Below are positions 48,420 to 61,500 of a stretch of DNA of 64,000 nucleotides, in pieces. Source of the DNA: Loxodes magnus (taxonomy: Eukaryota > Ciliophora > Karyorelictea > Loxodida > Loxodidae); NCBI GenBank assembly GCA_946699065.1, contig CAMPDV010000017.1, positions 62,001 to 126,000 of the forward strand. Reading direction: 5' to 3'. The stretch's first letter is position 1, and every line of letters begins with the position of its first letter. Made by a program: the position numbers and the translations under genes. Under the pieces are notes generated by a model that was not told the origin of the DNA, searched no databases, and saw only the letters and a list, made by a program, of their open reading frames with translations.

Positions 48420-51400
48420 CTCCATTAGGATTTATCATATAACTATTGTAGTTTAATTTTAAATCATCGTGTTTAACATATTTATCAGATTATTCTTTAA
48501 GTTTAATAGAGTAGTTTAACTACTGTTTTAGGAATTAAACTCCTAAAAATGCTATTTAAGGACGATAATTTTATCTAAATTATAATTATGTTTAGTTAAG
48601 GTGTTGAAGACTATTAACTGCAGTGTTAAAGCAAAGAAGTATATTTAGAAAAACTAAGCTACAAGAAAATATGTGGTTTTATCTGGAATCAAGTAAATCT
48701 TCTTTGAGAGAATCACTATCTTTCGAGAAATTAATTTTAAAAAATTAAGAACCAGTAAAACAATGAGCCGCTTCTTAAAGAAGACAAAATTTATTAAAAC
48801 TTTAAAGCAAACCAGTCTTTGAGATAAAAAGAACTTATAATGGTTCTAAAATTCATACCTGGATAATGATATTTTCCCCCGATTTTTCAAAAATTAAATT
48901 ATGCTTTTTCAAAAGATTAAAAACTAAAGGGAAATGGATGCTAGCAGGGGAAAACTTAAAAAATAATAAATAGTTAATAGTAAAAGCTTTAAAAAAATTA
49001 AAATTAAAATTAGGAATAGTAATAAAAATAAAAATAAGAAGATATTTTTCCTACTTAATAAGCTTTGCCAGAATAAAAAAATAAATAGGCATAAAATCTA
49101 TAATTGTAAACCTAAAATTTAGAAATTTAGTCTATGAATTAAGATTAAAGATTTGAAAATTGAGTAAAATAGGTTTAAGAACCTAATTAAATTATTGATC
49201 ATATAAAATTTCTTTAAAGCTAGCGATTTCTTTTATCATAAATTTTTTAATACCATTTCTAAGAAAATACTCTTTAAGAAATTAATTTAAATTTATAAGA
49301 AAATTTTTCTAATTTTCTTTCTTACATGATAAATAAATTTTATGATCCACAGTAATAGAATAAATAGAACTCTGCATCAGATTATTTAGAGCAATTTTTA
49401 AATAAAGATTAAGTTAAGGAGTTATACATTGAAGCTGTATAGGATAATTTTCCAGGGAATTATTTGGAAATAAAAGCTATAGAGAATATGTATGAATGTA
49501 CAATTGCTATTAAAACTAAATGAAATAAATGAATAAATAGTCTTGGAAGTGATTGTAAATACTAAGATTCTATTTAATTATGTTTGGAAGAAATAAAAAC
49601 TGGCTTTTATTATGTTTATACATAAAACAATTAACAAAATTCTTAATAACAGTCACGAAAGTCTATTTTTAAAGTTGTTATGGAAGCTGCTTAATAAAAG
49701 GATGCTTTTAAATAATCTGAATTGTGTTTTTTATCCGAATCAGATATTAGACATAAAATAGGAAATTACATAAAATAAAAATTGAGTGATGAAATACCAT
49801 AACAGCTTTACTTTTATTGAACTAAACAAAAAGATTTAATTCCTTAAGATATTTAAAAAGAATGATAGAAATTTAGTTAAAAATAAGAGAAATCTATTAA
49901 TTAAGAAGACTAGTAAACAAATTTAAAAACATATATCAGAGTAAGATTTATAAAAGCTTTAAGAATATTTTATTTAAGGATATCATATAGCATAAAAAGC
50001 AGCTTAAAAAGATATTATTTTTATTTTAGGCAATACAGGAGCAGGAAAAAGCACATTTATAAATTATCTTCATGGATGTACTTTTATCAGCTAGAAATAA
50101 AAGAATAAAAATTAAGTTATCATATCTGATCAAGGAATTTAACAATTAGTAAAAGTGGGTCATGGAGCTTAATCAGAAACATTTTTCCCTGAAATAGTTA
50201 CTGATGAAAATTTTACTTACTGTGATTGTCCTGGATTTATGGATAATAGAGGTGAATTGATTGATATAGCAAATTCTGTAAATTTAGTTTAAACTTTAAA
50301 ATAGTCTAAAAGTATTAGGATTATTGTGCTTATAAATTTCTTTAGTCTTTTAACTGAACGTTTTAAAGGTTTAAGTGATTGCTTAAAGTTAATAGAATAT
50401 CTATTTAATACAGCATAAAAAGCTAAGGAATATAAATCTTCAATTCTACTCGGAATTTCTCAAGTACCATCAAGTAGTTCAAATCTGCCACTGTTACCTG
50501 AGTTAGAAGCTATTAAAGAAGCAATAAGTCAAAAGGCCTAATAGACAGAAAATGAAATACTAAATGATTTTATAGACTAAATGTTTATTTTCAATATATT
50601 TAATGAGGAATTGTAAGGAGGATCAACTAGAGAGGAACTAATTAAAAAAATATAAAGTATGGAAGCAATTCAAAATCCATAAAATGTCTTTAGACCTCCT
50701 TTAAGTAATGATTCATAACTGTTTCTTTCAAAACTTGCTGAAGAGATTAGAATTCGAATAGATACATGACTAAAAAATAGAAAATACAGCTAATTAAAAA
50801 AAAATTTGTTTTTATTAGATAAACTTTATATAATAGGAATGTAATAGATTGTAAGTCTTCATGATAGTAAGATCGAGGAAATTAAATAAAAAATAGAAGA
50901 AAATATAAATAGCTTCTCTGAAAACCTTCAAAGCAAGCAATACTTTAAAGCAAAAAAATGTTTATGCATGTTTGATTAACTTTTCTAAGCATAAATATCT
51001 TAATTATAAGATTCTCTTGATCTTAGCTATTAAAAGCAAATGGATATAGTAACATAGCATCTTTAAATATAATAAGAATAGATTATAAGAAATATTTAGC
51101 AGGAGCATTTTAATAGTGCTAACTCTTAATTATAAGCTCTTAACCATTTTAGTAATGTTTTCTCGAATATCATGCAAGATGTTAATTTAAATGTCTAAAG
51201 AATACTGAATGAAATAAAAAACTATTTCTTATAAATGATTGAACAATGAAAAAATGAATAAGAACCTAATAAGGTAGTGAAAAACCTAATAAATCTGCAG
51301 CTAATAGAAAATATTAATTTTCTTTCTTATAAAGAAGAAATAGTACAAGTAATTTCTTTAATCATTTAACAGTTAAAGAATAACTAGCAAATCTTTTAAA

Positions 51401-54400
51401 TAGTAGGATTATTAAAAGATTAAAACTAGATTGCTTTTATTAGAAACCATTTTCAAATTCCTGTTGCAATTAATAACTGATAAAGCATAAATATATGTGA
51501 CTTAGTTGTTAAATTTAAAGAAAATGTGGATCTTAAACTTTAAGAAGTAATAAATGCTTATGAATATGAGAATTTTAGTAAAGCAGATGAATATATTAAA
51601 AATTGTAAACTTTTAAAAGCATAATATGATGAATAGAATTATTTAGAAATCAAAATAGAGTAAATGAAAAAAAATAAGCATCTTTGTATTTAAAAATAAA
51701 ATGAAAAATGAACATAGAATTTCCAATAAGTTTCAGAAATATTAGAAAACTTAAATATTTTGCTAGAAGAAGATATTCAATAAAGTTAAACTCAAAAATA
51801 ATAATTAATTTTATAACTTTAAGCATAATTTTAAAAATTAATAAATTAGAAAGAAAAAGATTGGCTTGGAAAAAAGACTTAATATTAAAAACTTTTAGAA
51901 AGTCTGCTAGTTAAAATTTAAGGTTATGGTAACCAACTATGCCAAAAATAAAAATTTGAATATATAGAATAATATGTATAGTTTTTAAATATTTTTAAAT
52001 CTAATAATTGGTGTGTTTCAAATACAGACATCAAAAAAATTTTATTTGACTTTAAAGATGAAGTTAAAAAATAATATTAAAAATTCATATAAAACGTAGA
52101 AGATTATGCAAAAAATTGTATTTAAATGTTAGAAAAAGAATAATGAACGAATGTTCAAACATCTCTTGATACCTTAAAAGATATGCAAAATTCCTAAAAA
52201 GGAGAGATATATATGAGTATAGAAAATAGCATATAAGAAATTTATTAAATAATAATGCAAAAATTGATAGATTTAGGTGATAAAATATAGTAAGATTTAT
52301 AAAATTAAATATATAATAAAGACAATTGAATCTAATGCATAGAGAGATTTTAGAAATTCGAAAAGATAGTCAAATAATTTTAAAAATACAAAAAGAAATT
52401 ATAAAATTTAGATTAAATTTAAGATTAAGTAAATATAAACTTTTAAAAATTATTAGAAAATTTGAAAAATAAAGTTAGATAATTTTAGGGTGATCTTTTT
52501 GACTTTCAATAAAATTGAAAAAATTAAAAAAATTTACAAGAATAATACTTTATTTAAGCTTCAATTAATTTATAAAAATTAATAGAAATTTAAAAAAATT
52601 ACGAAAATGTAAAAGAACTTGTCTAAGAAACTTCTTCATTATCCAACTGAATAAAATAATTTATAAGAGATATTGAATAAAGAATTTAGAACCTTATTAT
52701 ATGATTAGAATAAGCAATAGATCAAAACAACTTTTAAAGAATTATTTCCTGTCGTTAATAACTAAACTTTACATCAAAGAACTTTTCTTAACTTGGAATA
52801 ATTTCTGGAGCTACCGATTATACATTTTAAATTTAATGTAAAATAGAGAACATTTAATAATAAGCAGAAAACTAAGTGAATAAATATATACAGTCAGAAG
52901 ATAAAGAAATAATTTATAACTTCGAAGAAAATTTGAAATCTCTCAAATTTATAAGTGAAGCAAGTTGCCTGGATTAAATAATAGATTTTAAAAAGATAGA
53001 AGAATAGTTTATTTAAAATTTTTTAATTGAAATTAAAAAATACATGAAAAAGATTTAGTAGACAGAATTAAAAAATTAGCATTAAATATATAAATAATGC
53101 TGCTTTGCATTAATTAAAATTAAAGTCTTATGATACATAATGTCACATTTAAATGGATTTCCAGCCTAAAAAGAATTAAAAAAAATTAAAAAGATCTTAG
53201 AATTCTATTGTAATGCGGCAAATTAAAATGAAAAAAAAATTTAAGAGAATGATAAAAAAAGTTTATTTTACTACTAGTTAGGAATCTAAATTACAGAATT
53301 ATAATCAAATTATTAAAGTCTTTAACGTTATGTAAATGAATTGGTTAATGAATTTCCTTAATTTAAATAAATTGCCAATAAAGTATTTTTAACAAAGGCT
53401 GAATAAGTATTCAGTTTTGGTGATCCAGATTTTGCAATATAAAGCTTCAAATAAATTAACAGTTATAAAATAAATTAAGAAAGTTTGAACCAAGCTTTAG
53501 ATTATTATTTATAAGAATATTAAACTAATATGAAAATAGCAATATAAAGTGATATTGAATCAGATAAAGCTATAGATAGAATAAAAGAGAGAGCATAATA
53601 ATTAAAAGCTTAAATTATTAATTTTTTTCCATTAAGCAAGATATTGAATTAAAAAAATCAAGTAGCACAGTTATTGGGGTGCATTTTATCATTGTATGCT
53701 ATAATTAATACTGGCACACAAAAAGTTCCTAACTAAAGCTATGATTTTGTCCAACCTTAAGTTATATAAATAATAACTATTTTTAAATTAATTGGATTTG
53801 ATAATCACGATACAATACAAAATCATTTAATCTAAGTTGGCACAGGAGAAGGAAAATCTTTAATTTTAGGAGGTTTAGCTGCTTTACTTTCTTTTCTTGA
53901 TTATAATGTCACTGTAGCATGTTTCAATTCTTATTTAAGTGAGAGAGATTAAGAACTTTTTAAACCTTTTTTATAAAGTTTATAAATTGTCTAAAAGGTA
54001 AATTATTCAAATTTTGATGCATTGTAGAATAAACTCATGAATGTATAAAACGGAAATTTGAGAGACTTTGCATAATGCCTTATAAAAGATGAAAATATAT
54101 AAAGTTAAATAAAGGAAGCTGAAAAGGATAAAAATATTTTATTAATAGATGAAGTAGATGTTTTCTTTGGAAAAAATTTTTATGGATCTACATATGGCAT
54201 GTGTACTACTATAAGCGACAAAAATATTTTCAGCTTTTTAACCTTAATATGAGATAGTTCAAAATATTATAAAAAATAATGCAACTAATTGCTAAATTTA
54301 AAATAAGCAGAGGGAAAAGTAGTTATAATAGCTAAGTAATCAAAGTAATATTAAAATATAATAGAAAAATATAAATTATAATTTATTATGAATTAAATTA

Positions 54401-55545
54401 CTATGTAAATGGTTAATCACGCTTTTAAATTATTAAATGGCTAGCATTAATATACATTTTGTAGATTTTAAAAGGAAGTAGGTTATGAATCATCAGATGG
54501 TACCATAAGCTATTAAACTTAAGAAGGATATTATACAACTTTCGCATATTTTTTAGAGTATGAAAAGAACGGATATGATAAACGGGAATTAGAAAATTAA
54601 ATAGGAATTTAAATTTCATGTGGTATAATATCATATGCTGAAATGCTATAGTTTTTTTCTTACATATTTGGAGTTAGTGGAACATTAGAAACTTTAAGTG
54701 AAACTGAAAAAGCAATTATGGCATAGTATAATTTGAATATATTATCAATTGCTCCATCCATATTTGAGAAAAAATAAAATTTTAATTAGTAAAAACAATA
54801 AAATAAAAATTTAAAACAGATTATTACTAATAAAATGAAGATATTTGATAGTTCTGAAGCATAATTGGAGGAGATTAAAAAATAAGCAATAAAAACAATT
54901 TCTCAAAACGGAGCTGTAATTATTGTTTTTAAATCACGCTAAAGTCTAAAAAATTTCAAAAAGAATGTATATATAATGAGTGATTTTAAATCAGTATGCC
55001 CTTGAATTAATATATTAGATGAAAAAACAGAAAAAGACAAAAGAAATATTATTATAAAATAAGCGGCCATTCATTAGCAAATAACTTTAATCACACGTGC
55101 ATTTGGAAGAGGCTCTGATTTTATTTGTCATGATCCAGTTGTTAAAGATGCAGGTGGAGTTCATATTATATAAACATTTTTCTGCGGGAGTGAAACTGAA
55201 GAAATTTAAATAAAAGGAAGAACCGGAAGATTAGATGACCCAGGAGAATATAGTTAATTTTTGTGATGGAATGATTTGTAAAACATTGGAATTAAAAGCA
55301 AACCAACGTAATAATAATTTATTAAGTTATAAATATTTAATTGCGATCAAGAGTAATATTTGAAAGAAATGAGGAAGTAAACTTGCTAAGATTCTTTATA
55401 AGATAGACAACTAAAAGTTTGATAAGCAAAGAAACTACATGATAAAACATTAGAATTTGCAAAATATGCGAAAGAGAATTCAGAACAATCAAGATAGAAA
55501 GCAATGGACATTTTAATGGAATTCCAAGATTTCGATTAACGTTAA
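48420..55545 (+). CDS. Giant GTPase-SecA fusion protein, copy 2 (one frameshift)
   Basis: Paralogue of the gene at 23.1-31.1 kb, lying 24.4 kb downstream in the same orientation. GNTGAGKST is at 50,029 and GTGEGKSL at 53,839; the other GTPase and SecA motifs are as in copy 1. Nucleotide identity is very high from about 49,400 to 50,950 and from about 53,680 to 55,545, much lower between. The centre keeps only the helical Gln/Lys character and scattered blocks, including a Trp encoded by TGA in KVLWYIMSHL. The frame is continuous from the GTPase through SecA to tandem TAA codons at 55,537-55,548. One extra base at about 49,930 separates the N-terminal helical region from the GTPase. Start not determined. 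A protein beginning just upstream of the GTPase would avoid the frameshift. Whether both copies are expressed is unknown. Confidence 0.8.
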
Positions 55546-56037
55546 ATTTAAATATTTTTAATTAAAAAAATAATAAAATTTAATAAATCTTTAGATTTAA
55601 ATTTTTCTTTATATTTTCTTTAAGAAATAAATTAGATTTTTTAATTAAAAGCTAACTTTTCCTGCTATTTTTTTATTAGTATTATTTTCCTTTAAATTTA
55701 AAATTAAATTTTCTAACTTTATTCTTTGATTAAAGAAACACTTTTTCATTTAAATGCTTGCTTAATTATAAATTATAGTCATAAATAAGAAAACAAAATT
55801 AATCAGGAACTTTAAAATCCAAGCAAAACTATACTGTATTTTAGTATCTTATATAAAAATTTTGAAAGCATAAATGCGAAAACTAGACTAACCATATTGC
55901 TACGGAATTCAAATGTAAGTAAAAAAACTTTTAATTGGCTTTTTAATAGAAAAAATCACATTAAATTATAATATAATTGAATAGTAACATAACCTAACAT
56001 AAAAATAGAAATATTTGTTTGAGAAATTACTAAAAAA
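55546..56037. other. AT-rich stretch, nothing recognised
   Basis: Lies between the end of GTPase-SecA copy 2 and the LINE ORF1. No in-frame TGA follows the gene until about 55,978. No feature that I can support. Confidence 0.3.
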
Positions 56038-58582
56038 ATGGACGAAATATAGAATTCACTAGTTTTTAATATGACTCTTCTTTAATTAATTTCAAAGAAG
56101 CTGTAAATTCATAGGAAAAGCATAGGCAGGTGCAATAAAATCTCCAAACGAAAGATTTGGAGTCACTACAAATTAAATCAGTAAACTTAATAATGAATTT
56201 ATTAAGGTAACTACTTAAAAGATGTAGTCAATAACCGGAAAACAAATTCATTCGCGTCCCATTAAAACTAATTAGGAACTCTCTTCAATTGGATATTAAT
56301 TGTAGCGTTTTATGAAAGTGAAATCAACCTATAAATAGATGAACAGATTAACCGCTTAAAATAATATCGCGAAAGATACGAAACGATTACCTAAGAAATC
56401 TTTCTAAAAATAAGATATTATCCTAGATAGCTAGAATTCTAAAGATATACCTTCAAATCCTAATTAAAATTCAAATAAAGATATCCTTTTATGGTAGTCA
56501 AAGATAACATAAGCTTAAGATTAATTTTTGAATAATACTAATTAATAATTCTATTAAATTTAAATAACGAAATTAGTCAGAAATAAAACAATATTACTAA
56601 TCCTGTTAATTCAAATAATCATTATTTATCTGATCTTCAGAGCAAGCAACCTTAAAATTAAACTGCTGATTTAAGAAATGTAATATAAAATCATATAATT
56701 AATTAGTCTAATGAGAACTTATTTACTTTAGAAATAAAAGAACTTAAGCATAAAGACTAATAGATAAGAACCATAATTAAATGAAATGCTAATTAATATA
56801 AAAGCAAATTATGAACTAGATATTGAAACATTGATAAGTAACTAAGAAATATCCAAAATATATTATAAAACTTATATAAATAAAATTTATTAGAAATATA
56901 AACTATTGCAGAGCAATTTTTAGTCAATCAAAGCTGATATATAGCAATATCACAAAAAAATGCTATCAAAATAACTAGTTCAAAAAATTACTTAAACAAA
57001 CTTCTACACTTATTACAGTAAATAAATCGTTTAAACAGATGAAATAATTACTATAGTTCAAGAAATTTAGATATAATAGAAAAACTATGAGAATTAAGTT
57101 AATTCGATAGATGAACTATAATCTAATTAAGAGATTCAAATTGAAGCCAATGTTAATTAAAGCTTTACCTAAGCTTAAATAATAGGAGCAAATAATTCAC
57201 TATGTCAAAACATTAATAAAACAAGAAATTTTACTTAAATTGAAACAGATAACTTTCTAAATAAAACTTAGCAAGGATATCAGTAGACTATATTAGAATA
57301 GAATTAATATTTACTTCAACAAATTACCTAATAAAAAATAATAACCGAAATTTAACTCCAAGAGTTATATTCTTAATATTAAAAATTGTAAAACTAAAAT
57401 AAGCAATTTACAGATAAAGAATAGAAAGCTTAAATGGAAATTTTTACTTTGAAAATCGAAATAGATAAGTAAAGATAATAAAGCTATGAAATAAATATAG
57501 CTTTTCAAAATTAAATTCTATTAAAAAATAAGGAAATTCAAATTTATAAAGAATTATTTTAGAATTAAATCTAACATACAAAAGAAATTTGTAATTAATA
57601 GTAATTTTAGAAGAGTAATTAGTAGATGCATAAACTTAGACATTATATGGAAATATTTAAACAAAAGATAGTATTATCTAAACAGATAATATAAATAAAT
57701 AATCAACAGCTTTTATGTGTCAAAAATTTACTCAAATAAATATAATCAAGCAAGACAAGTTAATGTAAACTTAAAATAATTAATAGGAAGCATAAACTAA
57801 CATAACATAATAACTAATACTGTCAAATAAAATTGCCAGATGAAGATTTTGTTTTACTATAGCATTAATATCACTAACTCAACTTAAAATTCATTTAAAG
57901 TACCCAAAATATATAGACACTTGAGATAAAAATAGAAGAGTTTTAAAAACTTAATTAAAATTTGAAAACAGATATATTTAATTATTCTACTAAAAGATTA
58001 AAAAAAGATTAATAAAACTAAACAGATTCGATCGATGCTATTTATCAGAATTAAGCCTTATCTTCCAATATTAATCTTAATATTCTTAAAAGGAAACATG
58101 AAGAAGAAGATAAAATAATTACACCAGGTAAACGTATGAGTAAACATAATAGTAAAAAAGAGTGTGATTAAATAATATGTTATTTCAATCTGACTAGTCT
58201 ATAACTTTAAAAATTTATTAAATCAGAAACTTGAAGACGTCCATAGTACGAAATTTACAATATATAAGGTAGATATGTCACAGTTACTTAAGATTTAGAA
58301 TAAGGTACATGTGATAGTGTGAAAAGTAAAATTTATATAGATAGAAAGCTACTTAAAAATTATACGACGTAAATAATATATATTTTGATACAATATTTTC
58401 ATTAGCATCCTGAGTATGGAAAAGATTAGTATATACTTAGATTAACCAATAAGGATAGAAAAGTGTTTGCATTTACGAAAGTGGACTACCTGCAGGATCG
58501 GAAAAAATTAGAAAGGACTAATAAATTAAAAAAATAAAGATGGGACATATAAATATTAATGGAATAGCGAGCAAGTGCTTGA
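56038..58582 (+). CDS. LINE ORF1 (coiled-coil protein), frame slips near 56.55 and 56.77 kb
   Basis: One plus-strand frame is protein-like from about 56,085 to a TGA at 58,580, except for about 56,555-56,770, where the coding signal moves to another frame and back. It is very rich in Gln and predicted helix, with a long coiled coil (about 56,800-58,070), a short basic KRKHEEEDK stretch, and a compact C-terminal part (about 58,230-58,530) of mixed charge. No zinc knuckle, so it belongs to a different ORF1 type from the one at 40.6 kb. It overlaps the ORF2 start by about 43 bp. The ATG at 56,038 is in another frame, so the start is uncertain. The coiled coil suggests an RNA-binding trimer, as in other LINEs (inference). 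Confidence 0.55.
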
Positions 58583-61500
58583 ATATTGAAGAATTTATCA
58601 GAGATAACAGTATAGATATTTTATCAATAAATGAAACCCGATAAAAAGATGACTTTCCTCAATATTGATAAATGGATTTAAAACATATTTTAAGAACTCA
58701 GGAAAAGGAGGAGAATTATGCTTAATTGTAGGAGAAGAATTTAATAGAAAAGAAATACATACATAAGTTGAAGAAAAAAAATAGATTCATAACAATTAAG
58801 CTGGATAATATATTAATCACATCTTGTTACATGCTTAATAGAGGAAAAAGTTAAGATGTTAAAGATTTAGCGTATGAACAAATAAATACATTGCAGAATC
58901 TACATAATGATAATCCACATATACTAATGGGAGATTTCAATGCTCTTTTATAAGGTTTCGGTGATAATCCTGAAAATGATTATGATAATACCATTAGGCT
59001 ATAAGAATTCTTACTATAAAACAATCTTGAGAAAGTGAATGATAGCAAAATTAATACATGCATTCACAAAGGAACAGGAAAAACGTATTGTAATGATTAT
59101 ATCATTATAAACAACCATTTGAACGTTACATAGTTTGCAAATTTCTCTGCTCATAATAATAGTTTATTTTCTAATCATATTCCAATCACTGTCGACTTTA
59201 CCAATAATTCTATAGTCTATTGGGAAAAGATAACTCAGAGAAAATATAAAATAAATAAGTTATAAGATGCAATAGATAGGCAAAAATATAAAGAATCTTT
59301 CCTACAAACTTATCTAGAATTCTTTTAGATAGATTAAGATAATCTTGAAGATTAATATGAATGCATCAAAAGTAGTATTTAAGACAATGCAAATTAAACA
59401 TTAGGTTCGTTTATTCCAGACTCAAATTATAACAAACTTCCTCAAGCTCTCATAAAGAAATTTATAGAGGCAAAAAGAGCTAACTCAGAATATAAGGACG
59501 CTCACATAAAATTTGGAAGGATAAATTAACAAGTAATTAATCTTCATGAAGCTTCAAAACGACTTTGGAAAGACTTCAAGTATAATCTATGAAAATTTTA
59601 AAAAAAATAAAGCAAAAAGAAATTTCTACTGCTTAATGGAGATTCTAAGGAAATGTTTTCACAAGCTAAGAAAATTCTAAATTCTATTAAGAGAAATACT
59701 ATGAACTTAAATTAAGAAATCAAAAATAAATTAATTGAATCATGGGAAATTGTGTTTTTAACAAGCATTCTAATCTAAATCAATAATAGATAAGTCTTAG
59801 TAATTAAAAAATAGATAAAATATACGATAATATTTAAGAAATTAAAGATTATCCACTCTCGTATTTATAAGGATTTGATCTTTTTACCATAAAAGAAATT
59901 CCGAATTGAAAAGCATTTGGTCCAGATGGAATAAAAGGCGAACTTCTGAAATATGGTGGATAATATTTATTAATAATTCTTCATTATTTTCTGAATAATA
60001 TGCTAAGACTTGGAAGAATCCCTTAGGAATTAAATTGATCGGTGATAATTCCAATGTTTAAAGAAGGAAATAAAGATGATCGGAAAAACTGAAGACCTAT
60101 TTCTCTTATTAATACTATTCTAAAACTATATGATAAAGCTTTAACAAAAAGACTATACAATCTGATTTATTAGAGAAATTTGATTCACCCCTTCGGATTT
60201 ATGAAAAACAGATAAATAACTTAATAAATTTGAATAATATAACAAATAATTGATAACTATCAGAAATGTGCTAAAGGTAAGACTAAATTGATAGCAACAC
60301 TGATAGACGTTGAAAAAATGTTTGGCTCAATAGAAAGAAGACTTTTGTTTGATTAACTTAAGAGAGTTAGATTACCACTTAGAATAATAATAGCCTTAGA
60401 ATCGTTTTATAAAAACCTAAATTCTTCATTTATCATAGATGGAAAGAGCATCAGAACTTTATAATACAACAATGGAGTTATGTAAGGAAGTTCGCAGGGA
60501 CCAGTTTTAGCATTGTTGAATTATGGCATAGTAATTAGATATTTGGAAAGTAAAAGTACCTAATTGGGATTTAAATGCCAGGATTAAGTATTAACTTCGC
60601 TTGTAGAGGATGGACAGATGATCTTATTCTTCTTTCCAAATCTGCAAAGTAGATGCAGAATTTAATAAATGAAACAAATAAAGTTTTTGCATGAACATAT
60701 TTAAAGATCAATTTTACCAAATTTGAATTCATCTAGCTTCTAAAGAAGAATCAGAAATAAATAAAAATAAAAATTATTATAGAGCGAGTAGTACCTCATT
60801 GGCGCGCAGCTCTTTCAATATTAATTTTTAATATTAAGAAAATTTTCTCATGTTTCTTGTTAAAATTCTAGAGGTCCAATGAGTCATGTCAGCTTCTTCA
60901 AATGGGTAATCTTCTTATTAAAATTTATTTTAAAATATTGAGTCAAATACTTCAGTCTTCTTGAATAAGGTCCAAATAAGAGATAGTTATTAAGTCGGTA
61001 ATTAGAAGGCCCGTCAGTCAAACTTTCATACTGCAAGAGAGAACCCTCGGGGTAAGATAGGTATGTCTTAATGGAGCTTATCCACCCTTTCCCGTGGTGG
61101 CATCTAGTGCGAGATTACTCGCAATGCAATATACACTACACCAGATTACCTACTAGTTTGGCTGACGCGGCCGACATCCATTTTATATATATAATAATAA
61201 ATTTTAAATTTATGATTAGGAAATTAGCCAATTGCTTAAAAAGAACAAGTAACATATTTAGGAGTTATTCTACATCAGAAGAAGAATTTTAATCCCCATT
61301 GTAAAGAAGTTGCATTCAAATATATAGCTGCAATGAAGAAAGCTGTTTTTTAACTGAGAGATATAAGAATGTAACTCCTTGACATTCTAAAACTTTATGT
61401 AGACTTTTTATATTACCTAAAGTAGAATATGGAGGAGATTTAGTACCATGAAGTATTCAAAAAGGAGTAACTGGAGTTCTGAACAGAATAGAATCAAGCA

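Noticed and set aside
51708-51914. Standard-code ORF of 68 codons inside GTPase-SecA copy 2
   Set aside because: It is a shadow in another frame; the alternative-code frame is continuous with the GTPase and SecA domains.
54425-54634. Minus-strand ORF within the SecA motor of copy 2
   Set aside because: It lies antisense to a conserved plus-strand domain; the equivalent ORF is not kept in copy 1.
61071-61292. Standard-code ORF of 73 codons at the SINE-like repeat
   Set aside because: It crosses from the SINE-like repeat into the LINE, and differences between repeat copies change its residues, so it is not conserved as protein.
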